Of a DNA stretch of 64,000 bases, positions 10,291 through 20,927 are shown in pieces (within the stretch, counting starts at the first letter, position 1; every line of letters starts with the position of its first letter). The notes under the pieces were generated by a model, which worked only from the letters and a program-made list of their open reading frames with translations, was not told the origin of the DNA and searched no databases. This DNA comes from Sipunculus nudus (taxonomy: Eukaryota; Annelida; Sipuncula; Golfingiida; Sipunculidae), in assembly GCA_026874595.1 (NCBI GenBank), contig CM049321.1:5758979-5822978 (forward strand). Direction: 5' to 3'. Position numbers and translations under genes: made by a program.

Positions 10291-11943
10291 CTGCAAAAGG
10301 CAAAAACTCTTTTACCTTTGCAAATATAGTCATAGTATTTAATATGCTGATCTGTTTATTTACATATATATGAGATTTTACTGGCTGTTCACTGAAATGC
10401 TCTTGTGCATTGCCACAATGGTTGATTGTAATTCATCACATGGACAAACTGGATTTTATGTGATGTACAGAGAAAGACTGGGGATTACTGTCACAGTTTT
10501 GTGAGCTAAAATGGAGGTCATAAAGTGGTTAAATCATTGTGTTTATGATGTACTGTGTCAGCTAATGCTGAAGTTTTATGTTTTGACATACCGGTAATAC
10601 AATATTTACTCAGCTGATGGTAAAAAAATGACATATCTAGTCTGGAAATTTAAGCTGCTGACTAAAATATAATGACAATTCTGGGTAAAGAGGACCTATT
10701 GCATTGCATACTGCTAGATTTTAGTGCAGAGTTACTTTTTCATCAGGCTAGAAGAATGTAACCAAACACATCTAATAAAATTTTAAGTATTACTTACCAT
10801 AGGTGTAAAAAATGCAATTAAATTATTATCCATAGGTAAACAAACATTATTTAGTTCATGTGATGCTTATGATAATAATACAATTGTTATTTTAAAAATA
10901 AATTCATGAAACCAGTCTTATCTGCCTTGAGCAAACTTTTAGTGATGCTATGTGTTCTATCATCTTGTAATTTTGTTATGATTTTGCAAGCTCAGGTGAT
11001 GCTCAGAGAATGACTGTCATACCATGAAGAGTAGCTGTTGGTAAAATGAGGTACTACCTGCACTAGGTAAACTGATGGTGATGTGAAATGTAAAACTATG
11101 CTGTTTACTCTCTGGTTATACATAATAATATTTATGGTTAAAATGCTTGTCAGAAATGGAAACCTTGCAAAGGTAACTGTTGGTAATAATAAGTATTACT
11201 TGCATTTGACAATATGTATCTGTCACTATCTGATGCATTACGTGCATAGCTGTATTGTCATTATTATTTTTTTTCTAGGCAAAGCCTAGCTCAGAAAATG
11301 TCTGTCACATTTGGATATGCCATTGATGTAAATTACAGTGCTGCTTATATTCAAGTGTTGCTTGTCTTGCCAAACATGAATGCAATGAATTATGTAGAAA
11401 ATAAGCAATTTAATTGTTTTGATGTAAATAACAAAATTTCAAGTACAGATGATGTGAGAGAATGAGTATCATAGCTTAAACAATGAAAATATGAAATGTT
11501 GCTCTGCCTTGTGTAATCTTCATGCAATGTATTACCCTGAATTGTGCCACGGTAGAGTTTATGGTCTATGAATATAAACAATTACAGCTAATATGATGCT
11601 TATAAAGTCATGCATAAATTTGTGGCTAATATGAAAACATGAATGAGATAAATTGTACTTTGTAATCCAATGTGTTACAGTTTAGACTTGAAACAAAATG
11701 TTTTTTCTAAATATGTTTATTGTTAATGAAATGACTCGGTAAGGTATTTCAATCTGACATGTGGGTTCAACAGCTGGTTAGTAATGACTGTGATATATAT
11801 ATAAAATAAACTCCATTGCAGATTTTTGTTATGACTAAAACTTTCATAGCATGAGTGGGTCACTTTAATTGGGCCAAAATGTTCATGTTGTTGCAATGCA
11901 CATGTATGTGTACTATTCTGTGAAAATACAAATAGATTATTAC
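10291..11943 (-). other. Helicase intron 2
   Basis: Bounded by donor CAG|GTAATA (exon 2 end, 11944) and acceptor TTTTGCCTTTTGCAG (exon 3 start, 10290) on the - strand. It is AT-rich with diffuse, weakly repetitive TGATG/ATGAC motifs; no gene is seen. Confidence 0.8.
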
Positions 11944-12079
11944 CTGTGAACAGTTGTTGCTCCTATATTCAAATTCAGTGCTGACATCCCTGTTGTTGAC
12001 AGTATAGTGTGTTTCCTTTCCTTTGGCAAGCCTTCCACACATGCCTTAATCCAGTGACTTTTGCCTGTGCCAGCTTGGC
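11944..12079 (-). CDS. Pif1 helicase exon 2 (Walker A)
   Basis: Acceptor CTCCCTTGTTAG and donor CACAG|GTAATA. The 136 nt complete GQAGTGKSHW, then an LSTTGMSAL block (motif Ia region) and GATTVHR. It is in phase with both flanking exons. The P-loop is intact, so ATP binding should be preserved. Confidence 0.92.
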
Positions 12080-12706
12080 CTAACAAGGGAGACAGAATAA
12101 ATATCTTAATTCAAATTTTCTTGTTATTATAGCAGAGTTACATTGTAAGCTATGGGGACATGAGGAAGAATTGACCTGCTGCATGCTGCTGGACAACTGA
12201 CCAGATCTTTAGGAATGACAACTTGAATCTTTTAATTCAATGACAGTTTTTTTAAGGGCAAAGTCTGGCAAATTATTTTCTTTAATTTTGTAAGTGTGAG
12301 GGCATTATATTTTACACAAACAGATATCATTAAACAAAATCTGGATGTGTTTATAACTGCTACTGGTAAAACTGACTTTACATATGTCTTACCCTGGCTG
12401 TGTGTGATTGGTTGTGTTGGCTGGCTTTACATGACACATTTCAAACTCTGCAATGATACTGTTACTTTGTAATCATGTGGTGTGCTGTAATTTTGTTTGT
12501 TTAATTTACACCAAAAAAAGCTGTTGTTCACAGCAAAAGCCTATTTCAGAAATATATAATCAAATCATTTCCTTTGTTATATGCATTAAAATATCTAATA
12601 TCCTGTATTGTAAAAACAGTGGGTGATATTTGGGGTTTTGATAAATTAAAAATAGAATTTATAGAATAGTACTGAAAGTGTATCTTTGTAGATTTACATT
12701 CCCTAC
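12080..12706 (-). other. Helicase intron 1
   Basis: AT-rich spacer between the donor ACAG|GTAGGG (12706) and the acceptor TTGTTAG (12080). Nothing else is recognised. Confidence 0.8.
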
Positions 12707-12773
12707 CTGTCACCAGGACATTGTGACCCCTCATAACAACACTTTTGGCCTTCGCTTGTTCTTTTGACAACAT
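12707..12773 (-). CDS. Pif1 helicase exon 1 with start codon
   Basis: ATG at 12773 begins MLSKEQAKAKSVVMRGHNVL and leads into the first Gly of the Walker A loop, split across the intron (ACA G|GC CAA). An N-terminus only 22 residues before the P-loop is short but sufficient for a Pif1 helicase core. A further upstream exon cannot be excluded. Confidence 0.88.
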
Positions 12774-13110
12774 GTTGAATCAGGTGAAATGAATACTTTT
12801 TAGTCATAAAAAAATAACCAAAATCCACAACTCCTTGAGATCAGCTGATCAAGAGGTATTTAACTCTTAAAGCCATACAAAAGCCGTTCTCTTATTGGTC
12901 AGAAGTAAAGGAGGCACGTCTGGTACACGTGCTTTTGTTTACAAGTTTACATTTATCAATTTTTTATTGATCCGGTAGAAATTTAAGAAAAAGAAAAATG
13001 TCTTATGTATTTGTGTGATATATTTATAATTTGAGTGAACTGCGTTTAATTATCAATCGTCATCACACTGTAAGATAATTAACGTACTTACCACCAGTGA
13101 ATGCTGTGCT
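12774..13110 (-). promoter_or_regulatory. Putative helicase promoter and 5' region
   Basis: Upstream of the helicase ATG up to the right TIR. Contains an inverted CCAAT (CTTATTGG near 12892-12899) and a CACGTG E-box (about 12926-12931). The left subterminal region also has a CCAAT-type element at a comparable place, suggesting similar promoter layout at both ends. No clear TATA box. The start site is inferred only. Confidence 0.35.
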
Positions 13111-13452
13111 ATCCATTCAGCCCGGGATCACGTCAACTTCCGCAACTAGTAAATGTATACATGACAAATGACGGTGCCGCGGCTGGAAAAAACGTGCTGG
13201 AATTCACGGTTAGTGTGGAGAACTTTTATTTTTGGAAGACTATTCTTGAAAATAAAGATGTTTTCAACAAAAAGGCGCGCGATCATGCATGTGAAGCGGA
13301 TAATTCTCCGGAATTCGGACTTGTGAAAAATATTGTCTTGCACCGCTTGGCGGTGGAGTTCATTACCTTGTTCTTTTATAACTGGTATATCGCCAATACG
13401 ACATGTGTTTACGGTTTCTAGGCCATTTTAGTGCTGGAAACGAGTGCCTGTG
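13111..13452. repeat. Right terminal inverted repeat, 342 bp
   Basis: Mirror of 136-477 with one mismatch; ends ...CGAGTGCCTGTG. Holds the same outward-reading open frame as the left copy (here + strand, ATG near 13161 to 13421), with His replaced by Asn at one codon. Confidence 0.95.
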
Positions 13453-13460
13453 GTTCTATT
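13453..13460. repeat. Right 8-bp target site duplication
   Basis: GTTCTATT, identical to 128-135, directly after the terminal CCTGTG. Confidence 0.93.
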
Positions 13461-13835
13461 AATAAATGTTTATATCTGGCTGCCATTTTGAAATCCAAGA
13501 TGGCTGCCATCAAACTCCCGTTTTAATTACCGTTCCCATCTATGTACCACTGTTTCTCATATAGCCTAAAAAATACTTTAAAGGCCTCAGTATAGAATAG
13601 CGCCCCACATAATTAGTGATGTTGATTAAATAATACATTTTTATGCAAATTTTATGTATTTATTATATGTATGAGACGCCAATTAAAAAAGCCATTTTTT
13701 TTATTTCGACACACTTTGCAATATTTGGTATTTTGTGGCTCCGAGAAGCCAAAAAAGCATGATTTTTGTTGTTTTTACCTAAATGTTCGGGTCAACAAAT
13801 GTAAAGAAGAAATTATTTGCATGAATCATTTTTTA
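13453..13835. repeat. Right part of the interrupted host repeat
   Basis: Matches the reverse complement of 18392-18005: ATTAATAAAT, then AAGATGGCTGCCATC, CTCCCGTTTTAATTACC, TGTACCACTGTTTCTCAT and TTTTGTGGCTCC appear in the same order. No coding capacity. Together with 1-135 it forms an inverted pair with 18005-18514. Confidence 0.85.
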
Positions 13836-14690
13836 ATCAATATTGCACCCGTAAAATACATACAATAAAAGATGTTACATAGGTTCGCTATGTTTTATAA
13901 TGAGCTTTGAAAAACACTTGCCATGGTGACAAAAGGAAAGATTCCATAGCAAGGACGTAGTTCTCACACATTATCATATCCCATGGAATTGTTTACTGAA
14001 CAAAGTTTTATTTTCAACTATCATGTAAAGTGTAATCTTTAACATTCCTCAAGCAGTTGCCAATCTGACAAAGGATAATGTAAAAGTACATAGTTGTCCT
14101 GACGATACTATGTCCATTCTTATTAATTTATCTTTTTCTATTTAGAACTGCGAGGAAAATAATATACCTAGGATTGTAACCATATGCCCGTTGTTATTAA
14201 TGTTGTTTTTGGTCATGCAGGTAGATATTTGCTAAGTTTAGTCGAAGCAATTTCCTCGAATTTAGTTTGATCACTTGAGTCACTTGCTGTGTCCTCCAAT
14301 AAAGTATCTGTTTGTTCATTGCTTTCGTGAAGGCTATCATCAAGAATGCTCATAGTTCTCTGTGGAAACAATGCGCAATCAATCTTTTAACAGACTTGTA
14401 CGTTTCCATACTGAGACTACATAGCTGCTTTTGAGAAGCTTCCCCTGGAGAACAGTTTGAAGGTGGAAGGCTGCTTGGGTTTACCTTTGATTTGTTGCAA
14501 ATTCTCCATATACTTTTCCCTGCATACATGCGCTGACATATGTGCCTATTGTACATCATTTATGTTGCTTAACTTGGGCATTCCAAAGAAGGCACAAGTA
14601 TATTTTTCGTAAAGTGCAGGAAGTGTACATATCACTCAATTATTGCAACAAACCCTGTTTTTGTATATGCACAATTACCTGCTGATCATT
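13836..14690. other. Non-coding DNA inside the inverted repeat pair
   Basis: No gene recognised. A 69-codon - strand open frame at 14350-14559 lacks any family motif and is not supported as a gene. Confidence 0.5.
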
Positions 14691-14693
14691 CAT

Positions 14694-15548
14694 TATGTTC
14701 AACGTCCTTAACCGTAATGTAGGTGTCAAAGGCCAGGTCTACTTGAAGAGACATACTGTAAAGCTTGACGAATATCATCTCGGCTACCTCACCATCGGTA
14801 CTTAGCAGAATCTGCATTGGTGGAGCATGAACATAGCATCTACATGAAGCACATCTGGTTCAGCTGGTGGATTCTCACTTTCAACCATGTTTTCTATATT
14901 GTAAAGGAACTTTGCCGTATCGGTCCTGTCACATTACCATCCAAATATGCCAATGAAAGGGACACTGGTGTCAGTGGGTAGGGGTAAAGGCGTCAGTGGG
15001 TGGGTGAAAGCCTTTTCCAGGTCAATTTTAGTAATTAGCACTGAGGCAGAGCAGACGACCAAATACGTTTCTAATGCCCCGTATTTAGACCAGCTTCGTT
15101 TCTATACTAATAGTAGACCACAGGTGAAGCTACAAAGTTTGAAAATTCGGTAGTTCAAACCTTGTGGCCTTTGCTGAGAATCGATCCACGTCTGCTCACA
15201 CCAGTATTTTCCACTTCCTCTGAAGCATGGAAGCAGACCTAGCTTTATTTCACATGGGACATTTCTGCTAGTCGTCAGGCATTAGAGATATCCCTTTGTA
15301 CTGAAAAGGGCCGTCTGAAGGATAGAGATATATGTCAGAACCTTTACTCGTCTACTTTAGAACATCATTTATATGAATAGGCGCTCCGACAGAAGAGACA
15401 TTGATCGACAGGTTGAATCTACAAATACCTATGGTTAGATAGCCGAGATGACACTTGTTAAACTTTGCAATATGTCTCCTCAAGTATATTTGGTCTTTGA
15501 CACCTACATTACTCCTCCAGTTTAGGACGTTGAACTCTACATATATAG
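14694..15548. repeat. Internal inverted duplication (arms about 14694-14830 and 15368-15548)
   Basis: The left arm reads GTTCAACGTCC..AATGTAGGTGTCAAAG..., and the complement of the right arm reads GTTCAACGTCCTAAAC..AATGTAGGTGTCAAAG.... Translated, both give a related peptide (NVGVKxQxYLxRH...HLGYLTIG), so the arms are two diverged copies of one coding segment in opposite orientation. The protein family is not identified. Confidence 0.65.
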
Positions 15549-15652
15549 ATACTCTACATGTAGATGTAACTCTACACAAACAACAACATATTTCAACAGA
15601 ACCATAGGATAGGCAGAAAAAAAAAACTTTAAAACTGCATTCTGCTTGATGA

Positions 15653-16170
15653 GTGGTCACAGCATGCCAACAAGGATGTGTTGAACGATCACCAACTTAC
15701 TTTGAAATCGTAGAAAATTGTGACCCTACCACTGTCGAATGTAGAATTGTTCACCCTGAAGATATCCAAACCCTTGTCTGGCATCATACAGAGGCAGGCA
15801 CTCGGATTATGCATCACATTCAGGGTATTCGTGGCACAGACATAGCATTGAACAGTCCTGTGACAGATGTTGTCATCCTCCTGCTATATCGCGTATCACA
15901 GTTTGATAAACCCACACCATTTATATAATTAAGTTAATTAAGCACTGCCTGCTCTCCATGCATTCACAGAAACTGACAGCTTCCCTTATGAATACAGGAA
16001 AAGTGGAAGCCCTTGGTAGAATGATGGAGAACAAGGGTTTGTGATATGCTTTTGGCAGACTGGAAGAGAATCTCAGCTACTGTCCTTTCAGCCATTGACA
16101 AGTATACTGGTACAAGATACGGAATGTATATAGTAGGGAAACATGAAAATCCTTTGGATCTTTAAAGCCT
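15653..16170 (+). pseudogene. Relic of a repeat-encoded PIN-like nuclease family protein
   Basis: An open stretch to 15928 contains HHTEAGTRIMHHIQ and LNSPVTDVVILLLY. These match the (E)EADTR...SPDTDVxxLLLY signature of a protein family abundant in repetitive DNA of marine invertebrates, thought to have a PIN/FEN-like nuclease fold. Further down, in shifted frames, LHAFTETDS and GKVEALGRMMENKGL resemble the family's LHAFTGCDxxSAF...GKVxxL block. Here the Asp of EADTR is Gly and that of SPDTD is Val, and there are frameshifts, so it is inactive. The family name is from memory of the motif pattern, not from a search. Confidence 0.55.
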
Positions 16171-16646
16171 CTGCCATGTAACGTCTATGTAACGTCAATA
16201 TGGAAACGAGCAGGTCTGTAAAAAAATACGTGTGAATTCAAGGCAAGGAAACATGGCTAATTACTGACAAAGAAGGGTCATGTCATCAAGAAAACTGAGA
16301 TAGCCTTCAATAAAGAAATGAAAGAGAAGACATTTCATCCGAGGAGACTGCAAGTTGCTCAAGTTTTTTTTAAAAATTAAGTTAAGGAAGATTGATTCGA
16401 CTAAATTTTGCATATATTTCTCTTCATACATGACCAACAAAAAAAGTAATAACAACGGGAGCATGAGTGCACACATACTTGCCATATTTTCATCTATCAA
16501 CATATACCGTTTTTGACATGTTTTTTACAACTTTTGTCGGATTGGCAATTGTTTGAGAAATTTTAAAGATTACACTTTTCTTGATAGTTGAAAACAGCAT
16601 TTTTCATTTACAAATTCCATGGTAATATCGCACGGAATGTTCACAG

Positions 16647-16842
16647 GGGCGGATCCAGGATTTCGGATAAGGAGGGGACTAACACAGAAAGACTAATGAC
16701 AGACCTAAAAAAAGGTCAGGAAAAGAGGGGGGGACCAGCCCGCAAAAATCGGTCCGAAACCCTTAAAAAGGCTGCGTCGGCTAAAAAAAAAGGGGGGGGG
16801 GTCCTGACCCCCTGGACCCTCCCCCTGGATTCGCTTCTGGTT
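16647..16842. mobile_element. MITE-like element with GGGGCGGATCC-type inverted ends
   Basis: Starts CAGGGGCGGATCCAGG and ends CCTGGATTCGCTTCTG, imperfect inverted ends of about 17 bp, with G/C homopolymers inside. A related, more decayed copy is at about 27345-27500. Flanking GTTCA(C) occurs on both sides but the duplication length is unclear. Similar short elements are often hAT-derived; this assignment is inference. Confidence 0.55.
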
Positions 16843-16920
16843 CACACATCAACAGTTGTGCCATATCAGCCCTCATTTTGGTCTTCGCATCCTACATCGA
16901 GGACCGCACGGTGAGGCACT

Positions 16921-17619
16921 ATGAGGATGCAAATATTTTCAACATATATGTTAACGCTTCATTGCTTACATATACGCTGTCTTTCACTTCACATAAACCA
17001 GCCCGATCATCAGGATATTAGTATGCTTTCTAAGAACACCTACCCTGTGCGAGAAAATTACGTTTTATCGCGGCATTCTGGTAAATTCCTTTACTTATTT
17101 GTTGAATTCTATCGCATGAATGCACACACGGCTCATACCGGGCAATGGACGATAGCCAACGTGTACACGATACCGGAAATGAAGCGTTACCATAGAGACG
17201 GACTCTAGTTTAGTTTCCGAGTTTACACGTATTCGTTTTTGTTTTGTATTATCAGTGCAACAACATAGGTTAGTGCAGAAGTACATTCCCACTCAATGTT
17301 TCTATCACCACTCAAGTTAGGCTTTTCAGCAAAATATATATATGCATACTGAGTTGTGTATTCACGGCTAACATCAACAGACAAAGGTTTAACAGTAGTA
17401 TAGCAAATGACAAACGTATGACAACAGACAATTTAATGTATGGCAATAGTGGTTTTTTCCGTGTCTTCCATCCCTGCGGACTACTGAACGCCACCAGCTG
17501 AGCCATCGAGAGTGCCTTACATTAATTATTAACTAGTTTATATTAATATTGTTCTTTCCAGTAGAGTCTGGGGTCAAGATAACAAGTGTTTAGATGCTTA
17601 TAAAAAGCACATTGCACCT
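16921..17619. other. Unassigned non-coding DNA
   Basis: Short open frames on both strands carry no recognisable motif. No RNA gene or repeat is identified. Confidence 0.4.
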
Positions 17620-18004
17620 TTTCAATATTGTTATTGGAACATATTTATGGGTGCCATGTTGAACTTTATCAGAGCTCCTGCTAAACATTCCGTATTTACA
17701 TTTGTTGACCCTAAGACGCGTAAGGATAAACTGCAAAATCAAATATTGAAAAGTTGGTCAAAATTGGGGGAAATGCCTTTTTTGCTCAGTGCCTCTTATA
17801 AATCATGAATATATAACCTTGCATCGAAAGGTATTATTTAATCATCGTTATATAATCCTTTGCCGTTTTTTATGCTATTTGTAGGCTTGGTTAATTTATT
17901 TTAATACTCTAGGAGAAAATAAAAGTAAAAAATTGATGAAAACGGCAATCAAAATATGAGTTTGATGGCAGTCATCTTGGATTTCAAAATGGCCCCCAGA
18001 GAAA
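17620..18004. repeat. Diverged neighbour unit of the 18-kb repeat
   Basis: The end (17930-17992: GATGAAAACGGCAATC... then AGTTTGATGGCAG.CATCTTGGATTTCAAAATGGCC) parallels 18303-18365, and TATTTACATTTGTTGACC near 17693 parallels 18041. This is an older tandem unit of about 370 bp next to the better-preserved copy. Confidence 0.55.
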
Positions 18005-18514
18005 CCAATTTATTTAATGATTCATTCAAATAATTTCTTATTTACATTTATTGATCCAAACATTTAGGTAAAGACAACAAAAATCATGCTTTTTTCGCTT
18101 CTTGGAGCCACAAAATACCTAATATTGCAAAATGTGTCGAAGTAAAAAAAAACATCTTTTTCAGTTGATGTCCAATATATAATAAATATAAAAAATTTGC
18201 ATCAAAAATATTTTTCAATGAACATCACTAATCATGTGGGGTATTATGCTTTTTGAGGCCTTTATAGTATTATTTTCAAGCTACATGAGAAACAGTGGTA
18301 CATAGATGAAAATGGTAATTAAAACGGGAGTTTGATGGCAGCCATCTTGAATTTCAAAATGGCCACCGGAAATACCAATTTATTAATAGTACCACCAAGT
18401 CTGTTGGAATAAGAAATCTAGGCATAGATACCAAAAGCCTGTTTTTGTCATTTTTTTTTAGCTGAGAAATCACTATATATTGATTTAATCAGATTTGCAT
18501 TTAGTGTCCTTCAT
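18005..18514. repeat. Uninterrupted inverted copy of the host repeat (empty site)
   Basis: Reverse complement of 1-135 joined directly to 13453-13835. The insertion point corresponds to 18385-18392 (complement GTACTATT, 7 of 8 bases equal to the duplication), present once. This provides the pre-insertion state of the locus. Confidence 0.85.
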
Positions 18515-19969
18515 CTCTACGGGTACCCCTTTATCAGCTGTTTTATGAGAAAACGGCTACCGATAGGTTAATAAGAATTTCAGATTCGAATTCCTCATAT
18601 ATTTTTCCTATAGGCACATCCCATAAACCTTTTGCACTCAAAAACATAAATAAACTCCCCCGAGCTATCGGACCATATCGAAAGCTGTCGCAAGGATGTT
18701 GTACGAAAGAAGTTGGAGGCAAGATTATTGTCATTCCGGATTGGGTAAGACTTCACATGTCATGTTAACACCATTATCGGGCGATGAGCGTGCTACTGCG
18801 TGCATGAATTGTTGGAATCCTGAAAATTACAAGTTTATATCAATCCCGGTCATGTAGAAATAGGTTTAGTATTGAAAAGGAAAATGTCATTAACTTTTTT
18901 TGTTGTCGAGTATAGTAATGCTCGAGTCAGGTCTATTTCACAATGCAAGATTCAGCCAAGCAATGATCCAGCAAACTGCTAAATGTACCTGTAATATGCT
19001 TTAAATTTTGTAATAAACACCCCAAATATAAGATACAATCTGCTCCTCTTATGAAAGGAAGTGCTGATGCAACCATATTATAATGCTCGGCGGTTTTTTA
19101 GATATCAGCAAGGAGCAGGAACTGATTTTTTTTCGATTTCATGAAGGTGAAGGTCACTGTTTAGGGTATTTTCAGTAATGGCCTAGGCCGTCATTTGTTT
19201 TTACTATATTATTATTGTAACGTAGCTGTTTCTTGTCTATTTCCGTTATGCTAAAGGAGGACTTTTTTTATTTCAATAAGATCCGGGCATGTAACATTTA
19301 AAAAAATCATATAAATCTACTTATCAAAACATTAAAAAAATGTTGAAAAATGTTAAAAAAATTGAACACCTAGGAATTAAAAAAAAACCGCCTTTTTTAA
19401 CTTTTAATCTAAGGTACATAGATATATATATGTATATATTAATAAGTATATATGAATGGATGGAGACGGGACTGCTAATTTGGTTGCAGAATGAACCCAG
19501 TTACCTCCCTCGGTAACATGAATGTTGATACATAGGTAATTTTAGGTAATCGTAACCAAAATGAGGAGATATTTGGTACAAGGTATCAGTTTGGAGATGT
19601 CTTGTCAAATCCAAGACAGTTACGGAACGTCCATGACCGACCCCCTACACTCCCCCACCCCCATTTTCTTACAAGATTTCGCCGATAATAAGGTTTGTTG
19701 CTAGGGTAAAAGTCATTTCTTCAGCCGTCTTTTAAGAAAAGTAATAGAATGTATAAGATTTTTAGGAACTTTCGGGGAAACATCTTTATTTATTGATTTC
19801 ATCACCATTAAGACAGTTAAAGTTTCGTCAGAGGACCAACAAACAACTGGCGGTCGTGGCAATTGTCAGATTTAAGAGTACCAAATAGTACATATATTTT
19901 ATCGGAATGCTATTATAAATACTGTTGGTGTAAATAAGCATGGTGTAGTTAGCATATTCCCTTACTATA

Positions 19970-20043
<74 letters not shown>

Positions 20044-20772
20044 TTTATTTCTTCTTAAATATAGGCATGTGTAATGCCGATCACATATTTTTGACGCCAG
20101 AACCCATTTATTCGTGGACTGACTCCATCTTTATTTTATATTTCGAAAACTAACACATTGGTTAACACATACTTTTGTATTTAAATAAGTAACATATTTA
20201 ATTATGCAGATTTATGAAGAATAAAAAAATGTTTTGTGTCATTGTTCTAAAATTTGTCACTTTTATTCCCCGCTTAGTTAAAATCAAGTTTAAGAACCCA
20301 TCACAACTGTCCATTTTCTATTTCATATACTGCTAAAAGAAGAACATTGGAGCCAAAATTTAATTAATAATTTAACAAAGCATGATATGAAGCTACCATG
20401 TTAAAATATATATTAATTTCTCCTTATCAGAAAAAGTGTCAACTTTCCTTTTAAAAGGTTTCATTTATGTAAATGAATGTTTATATCGATATTACCTAAT
20501 TTTCCAAGGAGTGTCAGTGTATTAATATGGAATGTCGAGTGTGGGTTGTTCAAATTTTGAGGCGGGCTTGGAGCGATTCAAGGAGGTTTACACTCTGTGA
20601 GTGCTTTCTACTTCTGAATTGTTCACTACAAAACACGCGAACATTACACCACATTCAATACACGACCGGCCACACACTGCCACAAACAGAAGCATGAACA
20701 GTCATGTATCACACTGAAGACATTAACAAGACTTTAGCGGGTGTACCAGGGTGCTTTATTTTCATCTAGACT
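18515..20772. other. Non-coding DNA 3' of the vWD gene
   Basis: AT-rich with one compound microsatellite. A 63-codon - strand open frame (18543-18734) has no family resemblance. No exon with matching phase for the vWD gene was found here. Confidence 0.5.
19970..20041. repeat. Compound (TA)n(GA)n microsatellite
   Basis: About 20 TA units followed by about 15 GA units. Confidence 0.97.
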
Positions 20773-20830
20773 TCACCTTGTGCAAGAGAATGTGAGAATC
20801 AGAGCAAGACAGATTGCAGATTGACTCAGG
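20773..20830 (-). CDS. Tentative terminal exon of the vWD gene
   Basis: Searched as a partner for exon 7, which ends in phase 2. After ...ATTTCAAAG a 58-nt stretch (1 nt completing Asn, then LSQSAICLALILTFSCTR, stop) fits the phase. An AATAAA (complement of 20755-20760) follows 12 nt after the stop. The acceptor lacks a good pyrimidine tract, although CTAAC precedes it. Alternative or additional exons are possible. Confidence 0.25.
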
Positions 20831-20883
20831 CTTTGAAATGTTAGTTTTTGTAATCAGTTTATAATAAATGATGTCATTGTGTG

Positions 20884-20885
<2 letters not shown>

Positions 20886-20926
<41 letters not shown>
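20886..20926. repeat. (TA)n microsatellite
   Basis: About 20 TA units. Confidence 0.97.

Positions 20927-20927
<1 letters not shown>

Larger units (their letters stand above)
136..13452. mobile_element. 13.3-kb P-superfamily DNA transposon carrying a Pif1-PHD helicase
   Basis: The boundaries are exact: 342-bp terminal inverted repeats (136-477 and 13111-13452) with one mismatch, ends reading CACAGGCACTCG, and a perfect 8-bp target duplication. Inside are a + strand DDE transposase with P-element/THAP9-type motifs (621 or 3427 to 5817) and a convergent - strand helicase of 1022 residues (12773 to 7425). Their 3' ends face each other across about 1.6 kb that holds a minisatellite. An uninterrupted copy of the target repeat at 18005-18514 independently confirms insertion. 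The near-identical TIRs and open helicase frame indicate a recent insertion. Canonical Drosophila P elements are about 3 kb and encode only a transposase, so the size and extra helicase are unusual. Superfamily assignment rests on the transposase motifs plus the 8-bp duplication; hAT is less likely given the motifs. Confidence 0.9.

Noticed and set aside
7425-12773. Helitron origin for the Pif1-type helicase
   Set aside because: There is no Rep/HUH domain fused to it, the unit has long TIRs and an 8-bp target duplication (Helitrons have neither), and it is paired with a DDE transposase.
136-13452. Maverick/Polinton or other virus-like large transposon
   Set aside because: No DNA polymerase B, integrase, packaging ATPase or capsid gene is present, and the target duplication is 8 bp rather than 6 bp.
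16588-16914. 108-codon frame
   Set aside because: It runs across the MITE-like element and its homopolymers; no protein features.
19828-20043. Open frame rich in SLSLSL and YIYIYI
   Set aside because: Product of the (GA)n and (TA)n microsatellites; the same applies to frames at 37069-37317, 37215-37496, 57053-57268 and 59217-59417.
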